Shown here piece by piece: positions 1 to 7,284 of a DNA stretch of 23,952 nucleotides. This stretch comes from JBKDZR01 sp047971485 (lineage in GTDB: Bacteria > Pseudomonadota > Alphaproteobacteria > Rhodobacterales > Rhodobacteraceae), in assembly GCA_047971485.1 (NCBI GenBank), contig JBKDZR010000090.1, positions 1 through 23,952 on the forward strand. The letters are read 5' to 3'. The notes under the pieces were generated by a model, which was not told the DNA's origin, made no database searches, and saw only the letters and a list, made by a program, of their open reading frames with translations. Numbering within the stretch: position 1 is the stretch's first letter; every line of letters starts with the position of its first letter. Made by a program: the position numbers and the translations under genes.

Positions 1-208
1 TCTCCGGCGCGGCCGTGAACGTGATGCCACCGGGCAGATATTCCGGCCCGAAGGTAAAATTGTAACCGCCTGTCGCATAGGCTGACAGGTCAAGCGTTGG
101 CCCGCTGTAACCGGTATCGTCGGAGGTCAATGTCAGTGTGGCGGCAAACCCGGCGGCGCTGCCCAAGGCAAACACAGCCGCCGCAGAAGTGAGGCATTTC
201 AATAGCAT
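1..208 (-). CDS. Secreted protein, N-terminal part (cut by window edge)
   Basis: Reading from the ATG at 208 toward position 1 gives an open frame of 69 codons that runs off the window. The N-terminus is a clear Sec signal peptide: a Lys near the start, a hydrophobic stretch rich in Ala and Val, and a likely cleavage after the Ala-Ala of GFAA near residue 23. The exported part is rich in Gly, Thr, Ser and Tyr with a beta-strand look. This resembles small exported proteins of the PEP-CTERM/VPLPA-CTERM kind found in Rhodobacteraceae, but the C-terminal sorting signal that would prove it lies outside the window. The ribosome binding site is weak (GGGA about 9 bases upstream). An AT-rich region with a long dyad lies upstream. 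The function is unknown. Confidence 0.7.
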   Translation of the reverse strand, partial: MLLKCLTSAAAVFALGSAAGFAATLTLTSDDTGYSGPTLDLSAYATGGYNFTFGPEYLPGGITFTAAPE

Positions 209-310
209 GGCACGAATTCCCAACAGATATAGTCAACAACCTGCTAACGGAATGAGCAAATAATGTCAATAATATTGATATTATTTGTGCTTTATTTCTA
301 AAATTGAAAC
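209..310 (-). promoter_or_regulatory. AT-rich promoter region with long dyad
   Basis: This stretch is far more AT-rich than anything else in the window and lies just upstream of the secreted-protein gene. It holds an inverted repeat with 13-base arms, 258-270 and 274-286, separated by AAT. Only one pair fails to match, and that would be a G-T pair. The symmetry and position suggest a transcription-factor operator or a supercoiling-sensitive promoter for the minus-strand gene. There is no run of T on either side that would make it a convincing terminator. The function is inferred. Confidence 0.45.
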
Positions 311-536
311 TATCCGCCGTTCATGGCGGGGCATATGAAAGCCGCCCCGATCTCGGAATCACCCCAGAAACCACACCCGAAACGCCGCCATTGACACAGG
401 ATCCGCATCAGACCCGAAAGCAAAGCGAAAAACCCAAAGGTGACCATCGGTCGCAGGCGACGGGCTTTTGCAAGCACCCGAACATGACCGTGGGGGCGCT
501 GACCAGGTCGCCAGACAAGGGCCTGCAGGCATGGGC

Positions 537-581
537 CAAAACGCAACACGGGCCGGAAGCGCATCTGCTTTCCGGCCCGTG
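537..581 (-). terminator. Rho-independent terminator of the amt-dmmDABC operon
   Basis: A perfect 12-base-pair GC-rich stem (arms 547-558 and 570-581, 11-base loop) lies about 50 bases past the dmmC stop on the minus strand. In transcript sense it is followed by TTGCGTTTT, a T-rich tail. A smaller symmetrical element, GGCGAT-C-ATCGCC at 586-598, lies just before it. The stretch from about 310 to 536 holds open frames on both strands but none with a recognisable product or a convincing start signal. Confidence 0.75.
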
Positions 582-630
582 ACGTGGCGATCATCGCCTT
601 TCTGCAATCCCCGTGCTGATTTGCGGACGG

Positions 631-1698
631 TCAGCCTTTCAATGGCGGCTCAGTCTCCAGATCCGGCCAGATACCGTCGGATGTGGGCAGCCCGTCATCG
701 AATTTCGACAGGTACTCCACGATCATCGGCCGGTTGTCGATGAAGCCCTTGTAGGTGGCCAGTTCCTCGGGAAGATCCTTGATCACCCGATGCAGGCGGC
801 GGCCCCATTTCGGCACCGTCACCAGATCCTGCAGCGAAATCAGATAGCAGCGGATCGGAAAAGCCAGCCCGTTGGACCGGGGCAGGCGATAGAAGGTCTG
901 CAACTCAACCCTCAGATGCTGCTTGGCGCCGATGTTTTCCGGCGTCAGCGTGGTCTTCTGCACCCCCCATTTGTGATAGTTCTCGGGGCTGGTATCCAGC
1001 AGCGGGTTCACCGTCATGGTCCAGTTCAGCCGGCGCGCCGGCGCGCCTTGCTGGATGTTCAGCAGAAACTTCAGCGCCCGCTGGAAGTTCCCCATCTCAT
1101 GGGCCCGAGGCCCCGGAGCGTGCCATTCGATAAAGTTCATCCCGATGTCGAAATCCAGCGACCAATCAGCCTGGGTCGTCACCATGCCGGCATCCATCCA
1201 CAGGTTGTCATCGCGCTGATCCAGAACGGCAAAATCCCCCTGGGCCTGCCGCGTGATGTATTCCAGCGGGCCACATGGCAGGGTGGTTTCATCCAGGAAG
1301 GTGAATTTCTGTTCGATCTCCAGCGGCTTGTTGATCCAGTGCCAGTGGTTGCCATTGCGGTGCAACTCGAACAGGTCGGGGTAATCCTCGGATTTGGACA
1401 CCATGATCAGTTCCAGCAGGTCCCAGCCCGCCAGCGTCATATGCGGCAGGGACTGGCAGCGCAGCGGATCATCGGCCAGCACCAGCGCCCGATCACGCAT
1501 CTCCGAGACATAGTGCTCATCCACATCAAAGCGCTTCTCGAAGACCGATCCGGGCCGCCCCCCCTGATGCTGTTCCATGTTGACCGAGTACATGTAGCTG
1601 TCTTCGTGGAACGGAAAGGGAAAGCGCTTGATCGCCCAGGGCGAGTTGCGGAACGTATAGTCGTCACGGAAAGTTTCGTCATTGAACTGAATGGTCAT
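631..1698 (-). CDS. dmmC: Dimethylamine monooxygenase heme subunit (DUF3445/HDOD alpha-like)
   Basis: This 355-residue protein belongs to the DUF3445 family, also called heme-dependent oxidative N-demethylase alpha-subunit-like. The family traits seen here are an N-terminal half with FPFHEDSYMYSVNMEQH, LVLADDPLRCQSLPHMTLAGWDLLELI, and a long Trp/His-rich C-terminal half. In Ruegeria pomeroyi, dmmABC encodes the enzyme that oxidises dimethylamine to methylamine plus formaldehyde, and the heme-bearing subunit is of this family. It lies last in the operon, 11 bases after dmmB, and is followed by the terminator at 537-581. The subunit letter follows the published gene order from memory and should be read with that caution. 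It is probably cytoplasmic, since there is no signal peptide or membrane segment. A related N-demethylase for another secondary amine cannot be excluded. Confidence 0.87.
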   Translation of the reverse strand: MTIQFNDETFRDDYTFRNSPWAIKRFPFPFHEDSYMYSVNMEQHQGGRPGSVFEKRFDVDEHYVSEMRDRALVLADDPLRCQSLPHMTLAGWDLLELIMVSKSEDYPDLFELHRNGNHWHWINKPLEIEQKFTFLDETTLPCGPLEYITRQAQGDFAVLDQRDDNLWMDAGMVTTQADWSLDFDIGMNFIEWHAPGPRAHEMGNFQRALKFLLNIQQGAPARRLNWTMTVNPLLDTSPENYHKWGVQKTTLTPENIGAKQHLRVELQTFYRLPRSNGLAFPIRCYLISLQDLVTVPKWGRRLHRVIKDLPEELATYKGFIDNRPMIVEYLSKFDDGLPTSDGIWPDLETEPPLKG

Positions 1699-1709
1699 GC
1701 GCGCTCTCC

Positions 1710-2675
1710 CTAGCGATCCAGAACCAGCGTGCCGCCCTCGAAACGGCTGACGCAGGGCATGATTTTCTCGCCACAGGCCTTGTCTTCGTCTTCCAGCCAG
1801 TGGTCATGGTGCAGAAGCGTGCCGTCATGGCCGATCACGCGGGTTTCGCATTGCCCGCAGGCCCCGCCCCGGCACAGATAGGGCGCATCGACACCGGCGG
1901 CCTCCATGGCCTCAAGCAGGCTTTGATGTTCGCCCACGGTGATCTCGATCCCCGACCGTTCCAGACGCACCTTGAAGGGCTTGCCCGATTGCGGCGCGAG
2001 GAACTCCTCGTAATGCACGGTTTCAGGCGGCCAGCCCAGATCAGCAGCGGTCTGGCGCACCCATCCGATCATACCCTTGGGCCCACAGACATAGATCTGC
2101 GTCCCCAGAGGCTGACCTTGCAGCAGGTGGGGCAGGTCGATGGCCTGTTTCTGATCGTCATAATAGATATGCACATGAGGACCATGGCGATCGGTCAGCA
2201 CATCGGCATAGCTGGCCAGATCCTGCGAGCGGCAGGCATAATGCAGCTCGAAATTGCCGTTGGTTGGGGCCAGTTGACGGATCTGCGCCAGGAACGGCGT
2301 GATCCCGATGCCACCGGCAATCATCAGGTGCTTTTTCGCCCGCAAGTCCAACGAAAACAGGTTGACCGGATAGCTGATCACCATCTCATCGCCGGGCTTG
2401 ACCTGGGTGTGCATGAACAGCGATCCACCCCGCCCCGTATCATCGCGGCGCACCGAAATCGTGTAGGCATCGGTATCGGACGGATCGGACATCAGCGAAT
2501 AGGGGTTCAGCCGGGTCACATCGCCATCGCGCATCTCGACAACCGTATGGGCCCCGCCCGAGAAGGTCGGCAGCAGCCCCCCATCGCGCCGCACAAAGCG
2601 GAAGCGCTTGACCAGGGCGTTGATCTCAACCACGTCGGTGACGGTAACGGCGATTTTCTGGGTGCCGGCGCTCAT
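1710..2675 (-). CDS. dmmB: Dimethylamine monooxygenase reductase (PDR family, FMN / NAD(P)H / 2Fe-2S)
   Basis: This 321-residue protein has the phthalate-dioxygenase-reductase layout. A flavin-binding barrel spans about 1-110, with the flavin motif R55-x-x-PYS. A pyridine nucleotide domain spans about 112-225, with AGGIGITPF from 120 and CGP at 197-199. A C-terminal plant-type ferredoxin domain follows from about 233, with cluster ligands C268, C273, C276 and C308. Electrons would pass from NAD(P)H through flavin and the 2Fe-2S cluster to the heme subunit encoded next. Its ATG overlaps the TGA of dmmA by four bases (ATGA), a sign of translational coupling, and dmmC follows after 11 bases. Reductases of this type also serve Rieske oxygenases, but the neighbours fix the partner. 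Confidence 0.9.
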   Translation of the reverse strand: MSAGTQKIAVTVTDVVEINALVKRFRFVRRDGGLLPTFSGGAHTVVEMRDGDVTRLNPYSLMSDPSDTDAYTISVRRDDTGRGGSLFMHTQVKPGDEMVISYPVNLFSLDLRAKKHLMIAGGIGITPFLAQIRQLAPTNGNFELHYACRSQDLASYADVLTDRHGPHVHIYYDDQKQAIDLPHLLQGQPLGTQIYVCGPKGMIGWVRQTAADLGWPPETVHYEEFLAPQSGKPFKVRLERSGIEITVGEHQSLLEAMEAAGVDAPYLCRGGACGQCETRVIGHDGTLLHHDHWLEDEDKACGEKIMPCVSRFEGGTLVLDR

Positions 2676-3277
2676 GAATACAACCTCACCTGTTGGGGAA
2701 CGTTGCCGGGGTCCTCAGCATCGACACAAACCCCCTGAAAGGCTGCCAGCCGGCGCGAATAATGATCCCGCACGAACAGGTTCAGCCCGCAATGAGAACA
2801 AACAAAAGGGTCGGTCATGACATTTTCGGTGATGCCCTTGCAGTGCACACATTGCATGCGCCGGGCCACTGATCCGCGATGTTCGGTCTGGATAGAGCCC
2901 TCGGGGATGCCGGCGCTGGTGGCTTCATACATGGCCTGACCCATCAGCCCTTCGGTGCCGGCCAGATAGACCTGCAAGCCCATATGCGCATCGGCCAGAA
3001 CCCGGCGCAAACGCGGCACCGCAGCCTCATAACTGGGGCCGACATAGTACTGGGCGGGGCCGGCGGCGCGCAGCTTCTCGGCCCAAGCCGCGCCATCGGG
3101 ACCGGGGATATAAAAGACATGGGCATCGGCCATCAGACCGGGGCGGGCAGCGGCCAGATCCAGCAGCGCCTCGGCGCCTTCGGCATCGGCGATCATCAGC
3201 GACTTGCCGTCGCGCGGGGCCAGCGTGCCATAAACCGGCCGGCTTTTGATCGAAGGCGGGAAGTTGAACCTACTCAT
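2672..3277 (-). CDS. dmmA: Dimethylamine monooxygenase small subunit, DmmA-like (zinc ribbon)
   Basis: A 201-residue protein with two parts. Residues 1 to about 135 form an alpha/beta region without catalytic motifs that I recognise. The C-terminal part is a short zinc ribbon with paired cysteines C143-x2-C146 and C160-x2-C163, then a basic tail (FVRDHYSRR). This matches the DmmA subunit family known from the Ruegeria dimethylamine monooxygenase, and the position directly before the reductase and heme subunits agrees. The stop overlaps the dmmB start. The gap to dmmD is 76 bases and contains a hairpin. The ribosome binding site is poor (AGGGA about 11 bases before the ATG). The role within the complex is not obvious from sequence; metal binding by the four cysteines is an inference. 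Confidence 0.82.
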   Translation of the reverse strand: MSRFNFPPSIKSRPVYGTLAPRDGKSLMIADAEGAEALLDLAAARPGLMADAHVFYIPGPDGAAWAEKLRAAGPAQYYVGPSYEAAVPRLRRVLADAHMGLQVYLAGTEGLMGQAMYEATSAGIPEGSIQTEHRGSVARRMQCVHCKGITENVMTDPFVCSHCGLNLFVRDHYSRRLAAFQGVCVDAEDPGNVPQQVRLYS

Positions 3278-3318
3278 TCTGCTAGCATTTCCCTGTTATA
3301 CATCATTTTTATCTGGTG

Positions 3319-3345
3319 CCGGCGCGAAGAACACCCCCGCGCCGG
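3319..3345 (-). promoter_or_regulatory. Intercistronic hairpin between dmmD and dmmA
   Basis: Perfect 8-base-pair arms CCGGCGCG (3319-3326) and CGCGCCGG (3338-3345) with an 11-base loop lie right after the dmmD stop. The transcript downstream is A-rich, not U-rich, so a full terminator is unlikely. An mRNA-stabilising stem or a partial attenuator that sets the dmmD to dmmABC ratio is more plausible. Confidence 0.45.
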
Positions 3346-3353
3346 TCCTGCCA

Positions 3354-4490
3354 TCAGCCTTTGGCCGTACGGCGTTTCTTGTCAGGATCGTGGAACGGCA
3401 TCGAATGGGCAACACACTTGATCTCGCCGGTCGAGTTCTTGACCACCAGCGGCGTGCCATCGACAGCGCAGTCCACCGGCATGCGGGCGATGCCCACGCT
3501 CCAGTCATTCAGCGGCGAATACATGCCGATGGTCACCACACCCACCTGCTTGCCGTCTTTCAGCAGCGGCGCGCCTTCTTCGGCCGCTTCCTTGCCTTCC
3601 AGCTTGACGCCGTAGATCTTGAAGCGTTCCTTGCCCTTCAAGCGGTAATGTTCCTCGGCGCCGCGGAAGCCTGTCTTGCCCGGGGACACGGTGAATTCCA
3701 GCCCCAGTTCCCACAGGGTGTCGCCGCCCTTTTCGTTCTCAAACGGATACATTTCCGAGTTGTCATAGGGATAGAACAGCAGATAGCTTTCCGCCCGCAG
3801 CCAATCCAGCGTGGTGAAACGCGTCGGAATGATGCCCTTGGGCGCACCCTTTTCGACCAGTTGATCCCAGATATGCGGCGCATCCTGACCACGGCAGAAG
3901 ATCTCATAGCCACGCTCGCCGGTATAGCCGGTGCGCGAGATGGTTACCGGCTTGTCGAACAGCGTGGTGTGCTGGTGGCTGAAATAGACCTGATCGCGAA
4001 TGCCGGGCACGCCCAGTTCTTCAAGGAAATCGACCGCTTTCGGGCCCTGCAGTGAAATGTCGTGCAGGTTGTCGTCAAAGCGCACATCCACATCACGACC
4101 CATGGCCGCCATGGTCAGCTGTTCATGCCCGCCACCGGTGCCATGCACCACCATCCAGGAATTCGGACCCATCCGGTAGATCACGCAGTCGTCGATGAAC
4201 TTGCCTTCATCGTTCAGCATGGTCGCATAGCTGGACCGGCCCGGCTTGATCTTTTCGGGGTTTCGCGTCGTGGCACGGTCAATCACATGGGCGGCGTGGG
4301 GGCCGACCAGATGGACCTTGTGCAAACCGGACACATCCATGAAGCCGGCATTGGTCCGGATCGCCATGTATTCCTCGGCCTGATCCTTGTCATAGGACCA
4401 TGCGGTCCCCATGCCGCCCCAATCCTCAAGGTTGGACCCCAGGGCGCGGTGCCTGTCTGCGAGGGTTGAGAACCTCCAAGTCGATGTCAT
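3354..4490 (-). CDS. dmmD: GcvT-like folate-fold protein of the dimethylamine operon
   Basis: This 378-residue protein has the aminomethyltransferase (glycine cleavage T protein) fold. Hallmarks are MDVSGLHKV at 51-59, NDEGKFIDD at 93-101 with the acidic pair 100-101 where GcvT contacts folate, SRTGYTGERGYEIF in the middle, and a C-terminal GcvT_C barrel. The start at 4490 is chosen over an upstream frame because CAGGAG stands six bases before it and the residues from there align with the family. In Ruegeria, dmmD is needed for growth on methylated amines though not for enzyme activity in a heterologous host. A likely job is capture of the formaldehyde-level one-carbon unit on tetrahydrofolate, which is inference. 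The order dmmD-A-B-C matches the described cluster. It is too short and lacks the N-terminal domain to be TMAO demethylase. Confidence 0.85.
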   Translation of the reverse strand: MTSTWRFSTLADRHRALGSNLEDWGGMGTAWSYDKDQAEEYMAIRTNAGFMDVSGLHKVHLVGPHAAHVIDRATTRNPEKIKPGRSSYATMLNDEGKFIDDCVIYRMGPNSWMVVHGTGGGHEQLTMAAMGRDVDVRFDDNLHDISLQGPKAVDFLEELGVPGIRDQVYFSHQHTTLFDKPVTISRTGYTGERGYEIFCRGQDAPHIWDQLVEKGAPKGIIPTRFTTLDWLRAESYLLFYPYDNSEMYPFENEKGGDTLWELGLEFTVSPGKTGFRGAEEHYRLKGKERFKIYGVKLEGKEAAEEGAPLLKDGKQVGVVTIGMYSPLNDWSVGIARMPVDCAVDGTPLVVKNSTGEIKCVAHSMPFHDPDKKRRTAKG

Positions 4491-4673
4491 CTTTTTCTCC
4501 TGCTGATAATCGGCGCGAACTGCACGCTGGTCTGTCCCCCGGCCTCCGGCGATACGGTGATCTGCGCGGCGGGGAACAGCCCGGGCAATCTTGCCCAAAA
4601 GACCGCGCAGGGCTGAGTAGAATTTTTATCGTCTGTGCCCATGAAATCCTCGGGCTGTCGCCAGGACACGAAG

Positions 4674-4696
4674 GGGCGGGCCACGGGGACCCGCCC
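4674..4696 (-). promoter_or_regulatory. Hairpin after the amt-like gene
   Basis: Arms GGGCGGG (4674-4680) and CCCGCCC (4690-4696) with a 9-base loop begin within ten bases of the amt-like stop codon, in the 212-base gap before dmmD. No T run follows in transcript sense. It may act as a partial terminator or 3'-end stabiliser between the transporter and enzyme messages. No separate promoter motif could be defended in the rest of the gap. Confidence 0.4.
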
Positions 4697-4702
4697 ACCC
4701 GG

Positions 4703-6058
4703 TCAGCCCTTGGCGTCGTTGTCGTTCTCAAGATCCCAGAACAGCTTGTCCAAGCCCTTGACCTGATCTTCATCGGACACGCGCAGCCCGATGGTCTTGT
4801 CCAGCACGACGGCCAGCACCGCTGCGGTCACGACCCCGGCCAGCACACAGACCCCGGCCCCGACCAGCTGCATCACCAGGCTGATCTCGCCATGCTGGAA
4901 GGCGAAGGGGCCCGTCTCGATCCCCAGATAGCCACCGCGCGGCGTGCCCGACTTCAAGATCCCCAGCATCACCAACCCGTAAATACCGGCGCCGAGGAAC
5001 AGTGGGAACAACTTGTGCTCATCTATATTGCGCTTCAGCGTGAACTCATAGACCGCATAGGACACCAGCGGCGCACCCAGCGACACCAGAAACATCTGCC
5101 ACGGCAGATAGACATCAAAGCCCGACGCACCCGCCGCATAGCCGGCCAACGGGCCAAGCAGGGTGTAGGAATATTTGCGCGTCTTGTAGGCAATCACCAG
5201 CCCCGTCATCGCGCCCCCGGCCCAGACCAGCGCATAGTTGTTCAGCGCCACACCAACGCTGGTACTGGCCATGGTCACACTGACCGCCAGCGCCTCGGGA
5301 TCGAAGAAGAACAGGCACGACAGGATGACCATGGGCAGACCGGCGAAGATGGTGATCAGACCGGCTGCCGCCAGACCGATGCTGGGCGCGTTATGGCCCG
5401 GCACGTCAGGGTGCGGCGTGAACATGCCCGGACGCGCACCCAGCTTGGGGACGAAAACCAGCGCCATCCCGGCCGGGAACAGATAGACGAACCCGACGCC
5501 GAAGAAATCATGAAACCCCGCATTGGTCAGCGGCCCGACCGACCCCCATGTCGCCCAGCTGAGCGCCGAGGACACGACCGCCGCCACGGCGCAGGTGATG
5601 AAATAGGCCGAGGCCTTCATCCGCTCGGATACGGCGAAATGCAGCAGCACATTGATGATACCGGCAAAGCAGGCCAGGAAGAACACGAAGATCTGAAAGT
5701 TGTTCAGCCCCGGGAAGATGGCCGGATCGGTTTCATGGGCATGGGCATTCAGCAGGCCACCCCCGATCCACCAGTCACGGATCGCATCGCCCAGGGTGCC
5801 ACCTTCCATGATGTAATACTGCCCGGCCCAGAACCCGAAGCCGATCACGAAATAGACGGTAAAGCCGATGAAAAAACCCATGGTCTTTTCGATCGTCGCG
5901 TTGAAGAGGTTCTTGTAACGGGTGGTCCCGGCATCGACCATCAGCAGGCCGGCGACCACCATGATCGCCCCAACCGTCCCCGAGGCATACACCACATTCT
6001 GCACAAGTGAGCTCAAACTCACCTGCTCGGCGTAAATCGCCGTCAAATCCAAAGCCAT
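4703..6058 (-). CDS. amt: Divergent Amt/Rh-family channel lacking the twin pore histidines
   Basis: A 451-residue membrane protein with about eleven hydrophobic segments and the cytoplasmic tail motif GLRVSDEDQVKGLD typical of Amt proteins. The start at 6058 is preceded by AGGGAG at six bases. The Amt scaffold is clear: D184 in the DFxG motif, PGHNAPSIGLAAAGLITIFAG matching the PHN-LP segment, and the FxxxxxxGI block at 351-359. In contrast to E. coli AmtB, the residue at the first pore histidine (H168) is Y192 and the one at the second (H318) is F354, and the ammonium-site region is also unlike AmtB. These assignments come from hand alignment. As first gene of the dmm operon it may move di- or methylamine, or act as a sensor, rather than conduct ammonium. 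No glnK is present. Confidence 0.8.
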   Translation of the reverse strand: MALDLTAIYAEQVSLSSLVQNVVYASGTVGAIMVVAGLLMVDAGTTRYKNLFNATIEKTMGFFIGFTVYFVIGFGFWAGQYYIMEGGTLGDAIRDWWIGGGLLNAHAHETDPAIFPGLNNFQIFVFFLACFAGIINVLLHFAVSERMKASAYFITCAVAAVVSSALSWATWGSVGPLTNAGFHDFFGVGFVYLFPAGMALVFVPKLGARPGMFTPHPDVPGHNAPSIGLAAAGLITIFAGLPMVILSCLFFFDPEALAVSVTMASTSVGVALNNYALVWAGGAMTGLVIAYKTRKYSYTLLGPLAGYAAGASGFDVYLPWQMFLVSLGAPLVSYAVYEFTLKRNIDEHKLFPLFLGAGIYGLVMLGILKSGTPRGGYLGIETGPFAFQHGEISLVMQLVGAGVCVLAGVVTAAVLAVVLDKTIGLRVSDEDQVKGLDKLFWDLENDNDAKG

Positions 6059-6502
6059 GGAAATCTCCCTGTTCCATTCTTCCACGTTCTGCCGGCCACC
6101 GGCCCTGCCGAGCGCCGATCACCAACCGGTATGAAACGCACCGCCGTCGCCGCGACTGTTCGCCGCCGATGAACCGGATATGCGCATTGGTGCCCTTGGA
6201 TGGTGCACTCGTTGAACCAAATGGTTAGCCAAAGCGTACCAGCGCCATTTTTCCCCAGCAAGAAAATAATATTCCACAGAGGATATTTTCGATAAGATCA
6301 CTGAGAATCAGCTGTTTTCAGGATTCAAGACCGCCATGATCCGTGAAACCGACCATCAGATTGGCCGCCAACTGGTCCGGCGGTGGTCCAGCCGCCACTG
6401 CCCCGGCCATGGCTGGACCGGGCCGGCGAAATCGCCCAGATTGCCAGCCGATAAGCGGCGGATTCGGCCGGATGGCCGCCGGGCGGGACGAGGAAGGACA
6501 AG
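6059..6502. promoter_or_regulatory. Divergent control region between amt-dmm and gntR
   Basis: This 444-base region separates the minus-strand operon from the plus-strand regulator. It includes an AT-rich core at about 6255-6310. An everted repeat AACCA-AA-TGGTT lies at 6215-6226. On the minus strand a weak sigma-54-like element with GG-N10-GC spacing lies at 6204-6220 (three mismatches to the consensus). In the gntR leader there are two hairpin-forming repeats: CCGCC/GGCGG (6365-6369, 6379-6383) and a perfect 9-base pair GGTCCAGCC/GGCTGGACC (6385-6393, 6411-6419). A 56-codon open frame (6336-6506) spans this leader. None of these sites is proven. Confidence 0.45.
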
Positions 6503-6506
6503 ATGA
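6336..6506 (+). CDS. Possible arginine-rich leader ORF overlapping the gntR start
   Basis: An ATG at 6336 opens 56 codons that end in TGA at 6504-6506, so the stop overlaps the regulator's ATG (ATGA arrangement). The product would be very basic, with many Arg and a C-terminal GRRAGRGRTR, and has no recognisable domain. The only ribosome-binding-like signal is AGGA some 12 bases upstream. The frame could be a coupled leader peptide or simply a chance opening in GC-rich leader sequence; the latter is somewhat more likely. Confidence 0.2.
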   Translation: MIRETDHQIGRQLVRRWSSRHCPGHGWTGPAKSPRLPADKRRIRPDGRRAGRGRTR

Positions 6507-7231
6507 CAGTATTCAAGGATCAGGCGGCCTCCCCTCTGCTCATCCCGCATACGATCGGGGCAACCGTTCAGGCCGTGCTCGACCGGATCTTCACCAAGAT
6601 CAAGTCCGGCGAATACCCCCAGGACACCCGACTGCCTTCGGAACGGGCCCTGGCTTCGGAAATCGGCGTGGCGCGCAACACGGTGCGCGAAGCCCTGGAT
6701 GTGCTGGAAGCCCAGGGGGTCATCAAACGGCGGCCCGGCAGCGGCAATTTCGTCACCTATCGTTCAGCCAAACCGCGCGATCAGGGCGAGGATGCGGTCG
6801 CGCTGCAAACCAGTCCCCTGGACCATCTGGTGGCGCGGGGCATCCTTGAACCTGAAATCGTGCGCCTGGCCGTGCTGAATATGACCCCGCAGGACCTGAA
6901 CGATCTGGAACGGCTGATGTCCCAGATCGAAACCGTGCAGACCGATGTCGAGGCTTTCGTGCGCAGCGAAGAGGCCTTTTACCGCAAGATTGCCCAAGGC
7001 ACCCGTAATCCGCTTCTGGCTTCATGCTATGAGCTGACGATCAAGGCTTGCCGGGCCAGCTTTCGCACCGCGCTCTTGCGTCGCCACCTGTCGCCCAAGC
7101 GGATCCTGGACTATCAGAAACGCTATAACAGCCTGTTCAACGCCATTGCCGCACGCGATGTGGAACGGGCGGTGGAATATATCAAGCTGCATCTGGTCGA
7201 AGAACAAAAGCTGCTGTTGCAGGACGGCTGA
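6503..7231 (+). CDS. GntR-family transcription regulator, FCD (FadR-type) subgroup
   Basis: A 242-residue protein with an N-terminal winged helix typical of GntR: DRIFTKIKSGEYPQDTRLPSERALA, then IGVARNTVREALDVLEAQGVIKRRPGSGNFV. An all-helical FCD ligand domain follows from about residue 105. AGGAAGGA stands four bases before the ATG. In FCD proteins a metal is usually held by one Asp and three His. By hand alignment those positions here read Glu, Tyr, Tyr and only the last His (in IKLHLVEE), so the site looks degenerate. Being divergent from amt-dmmDABC and close to tmm, it is the best candidate local regulator of methylated-amine genes. Its ligand is unknown. Confidence 0.88.
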   Translation: MTVFKDQAASPLLIPHTIGATVQAVLDRIFTKIKSGEYPQDTRLPSERALASEIGVARNTVREALDVLEAQGVIKRRPGSGNFVTYRSAKPRDQGEDAVALQTSPLDHLVARGILEPEIVRLAVLNMTPQDLNDLERLMSQIETVQTDVEAFVRSEEAFYRKIAQGTRNPLLASCYELTIKACRASFRTALLRRHLSPKRILDYQKRYNSLFNAIAARDVERAVEYIKLHLVEEQKLLLQDG

Positions 7232-7250
7232 TATCTGCCTCAGGCCAGGC

Positions 7251-7265
7251 TGGGGGCAAACCCCA
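7251..7265. terminator. Small hairpin between converging genes
   Basis: TGGGG-GCAAA-CCCCA forms a 5-base-pair stem in the 53-base gap between the convergent gntR and binding-protein genes. It is short and lacks a T run, so it is at best a weak bidirectional stop. Confidence 0.25.
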
Positions 7266-7284
7266 CCGCATCGGCCCTGCCCGG

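Noticed and set aside
310..594. 94-codon minus-strand frame after dmmC
   Set aside because: It spans the operon terminator stem, has no ribosome binding site and no recognisable similarity; the Trp/Phe-rich stretch alone is not enough.
3354..4490. TMAO demethylase (tdm)
   Set aside because: Tdm is about twice as long with an N-terminal DUF1989 domain; this protein is a single GcvT-like unit in the dmmD position.
4400..6010. Long plus-strand open frame opposite amt-dmm
   Set aside because: It is the antisense shadow of the amt-like gene in GC-rich DNA: no domain, no membrane pattern, no start signal. The same holds for long frames at 7489-9246, 11695-13638, 15056-16261 and 20840-22627.
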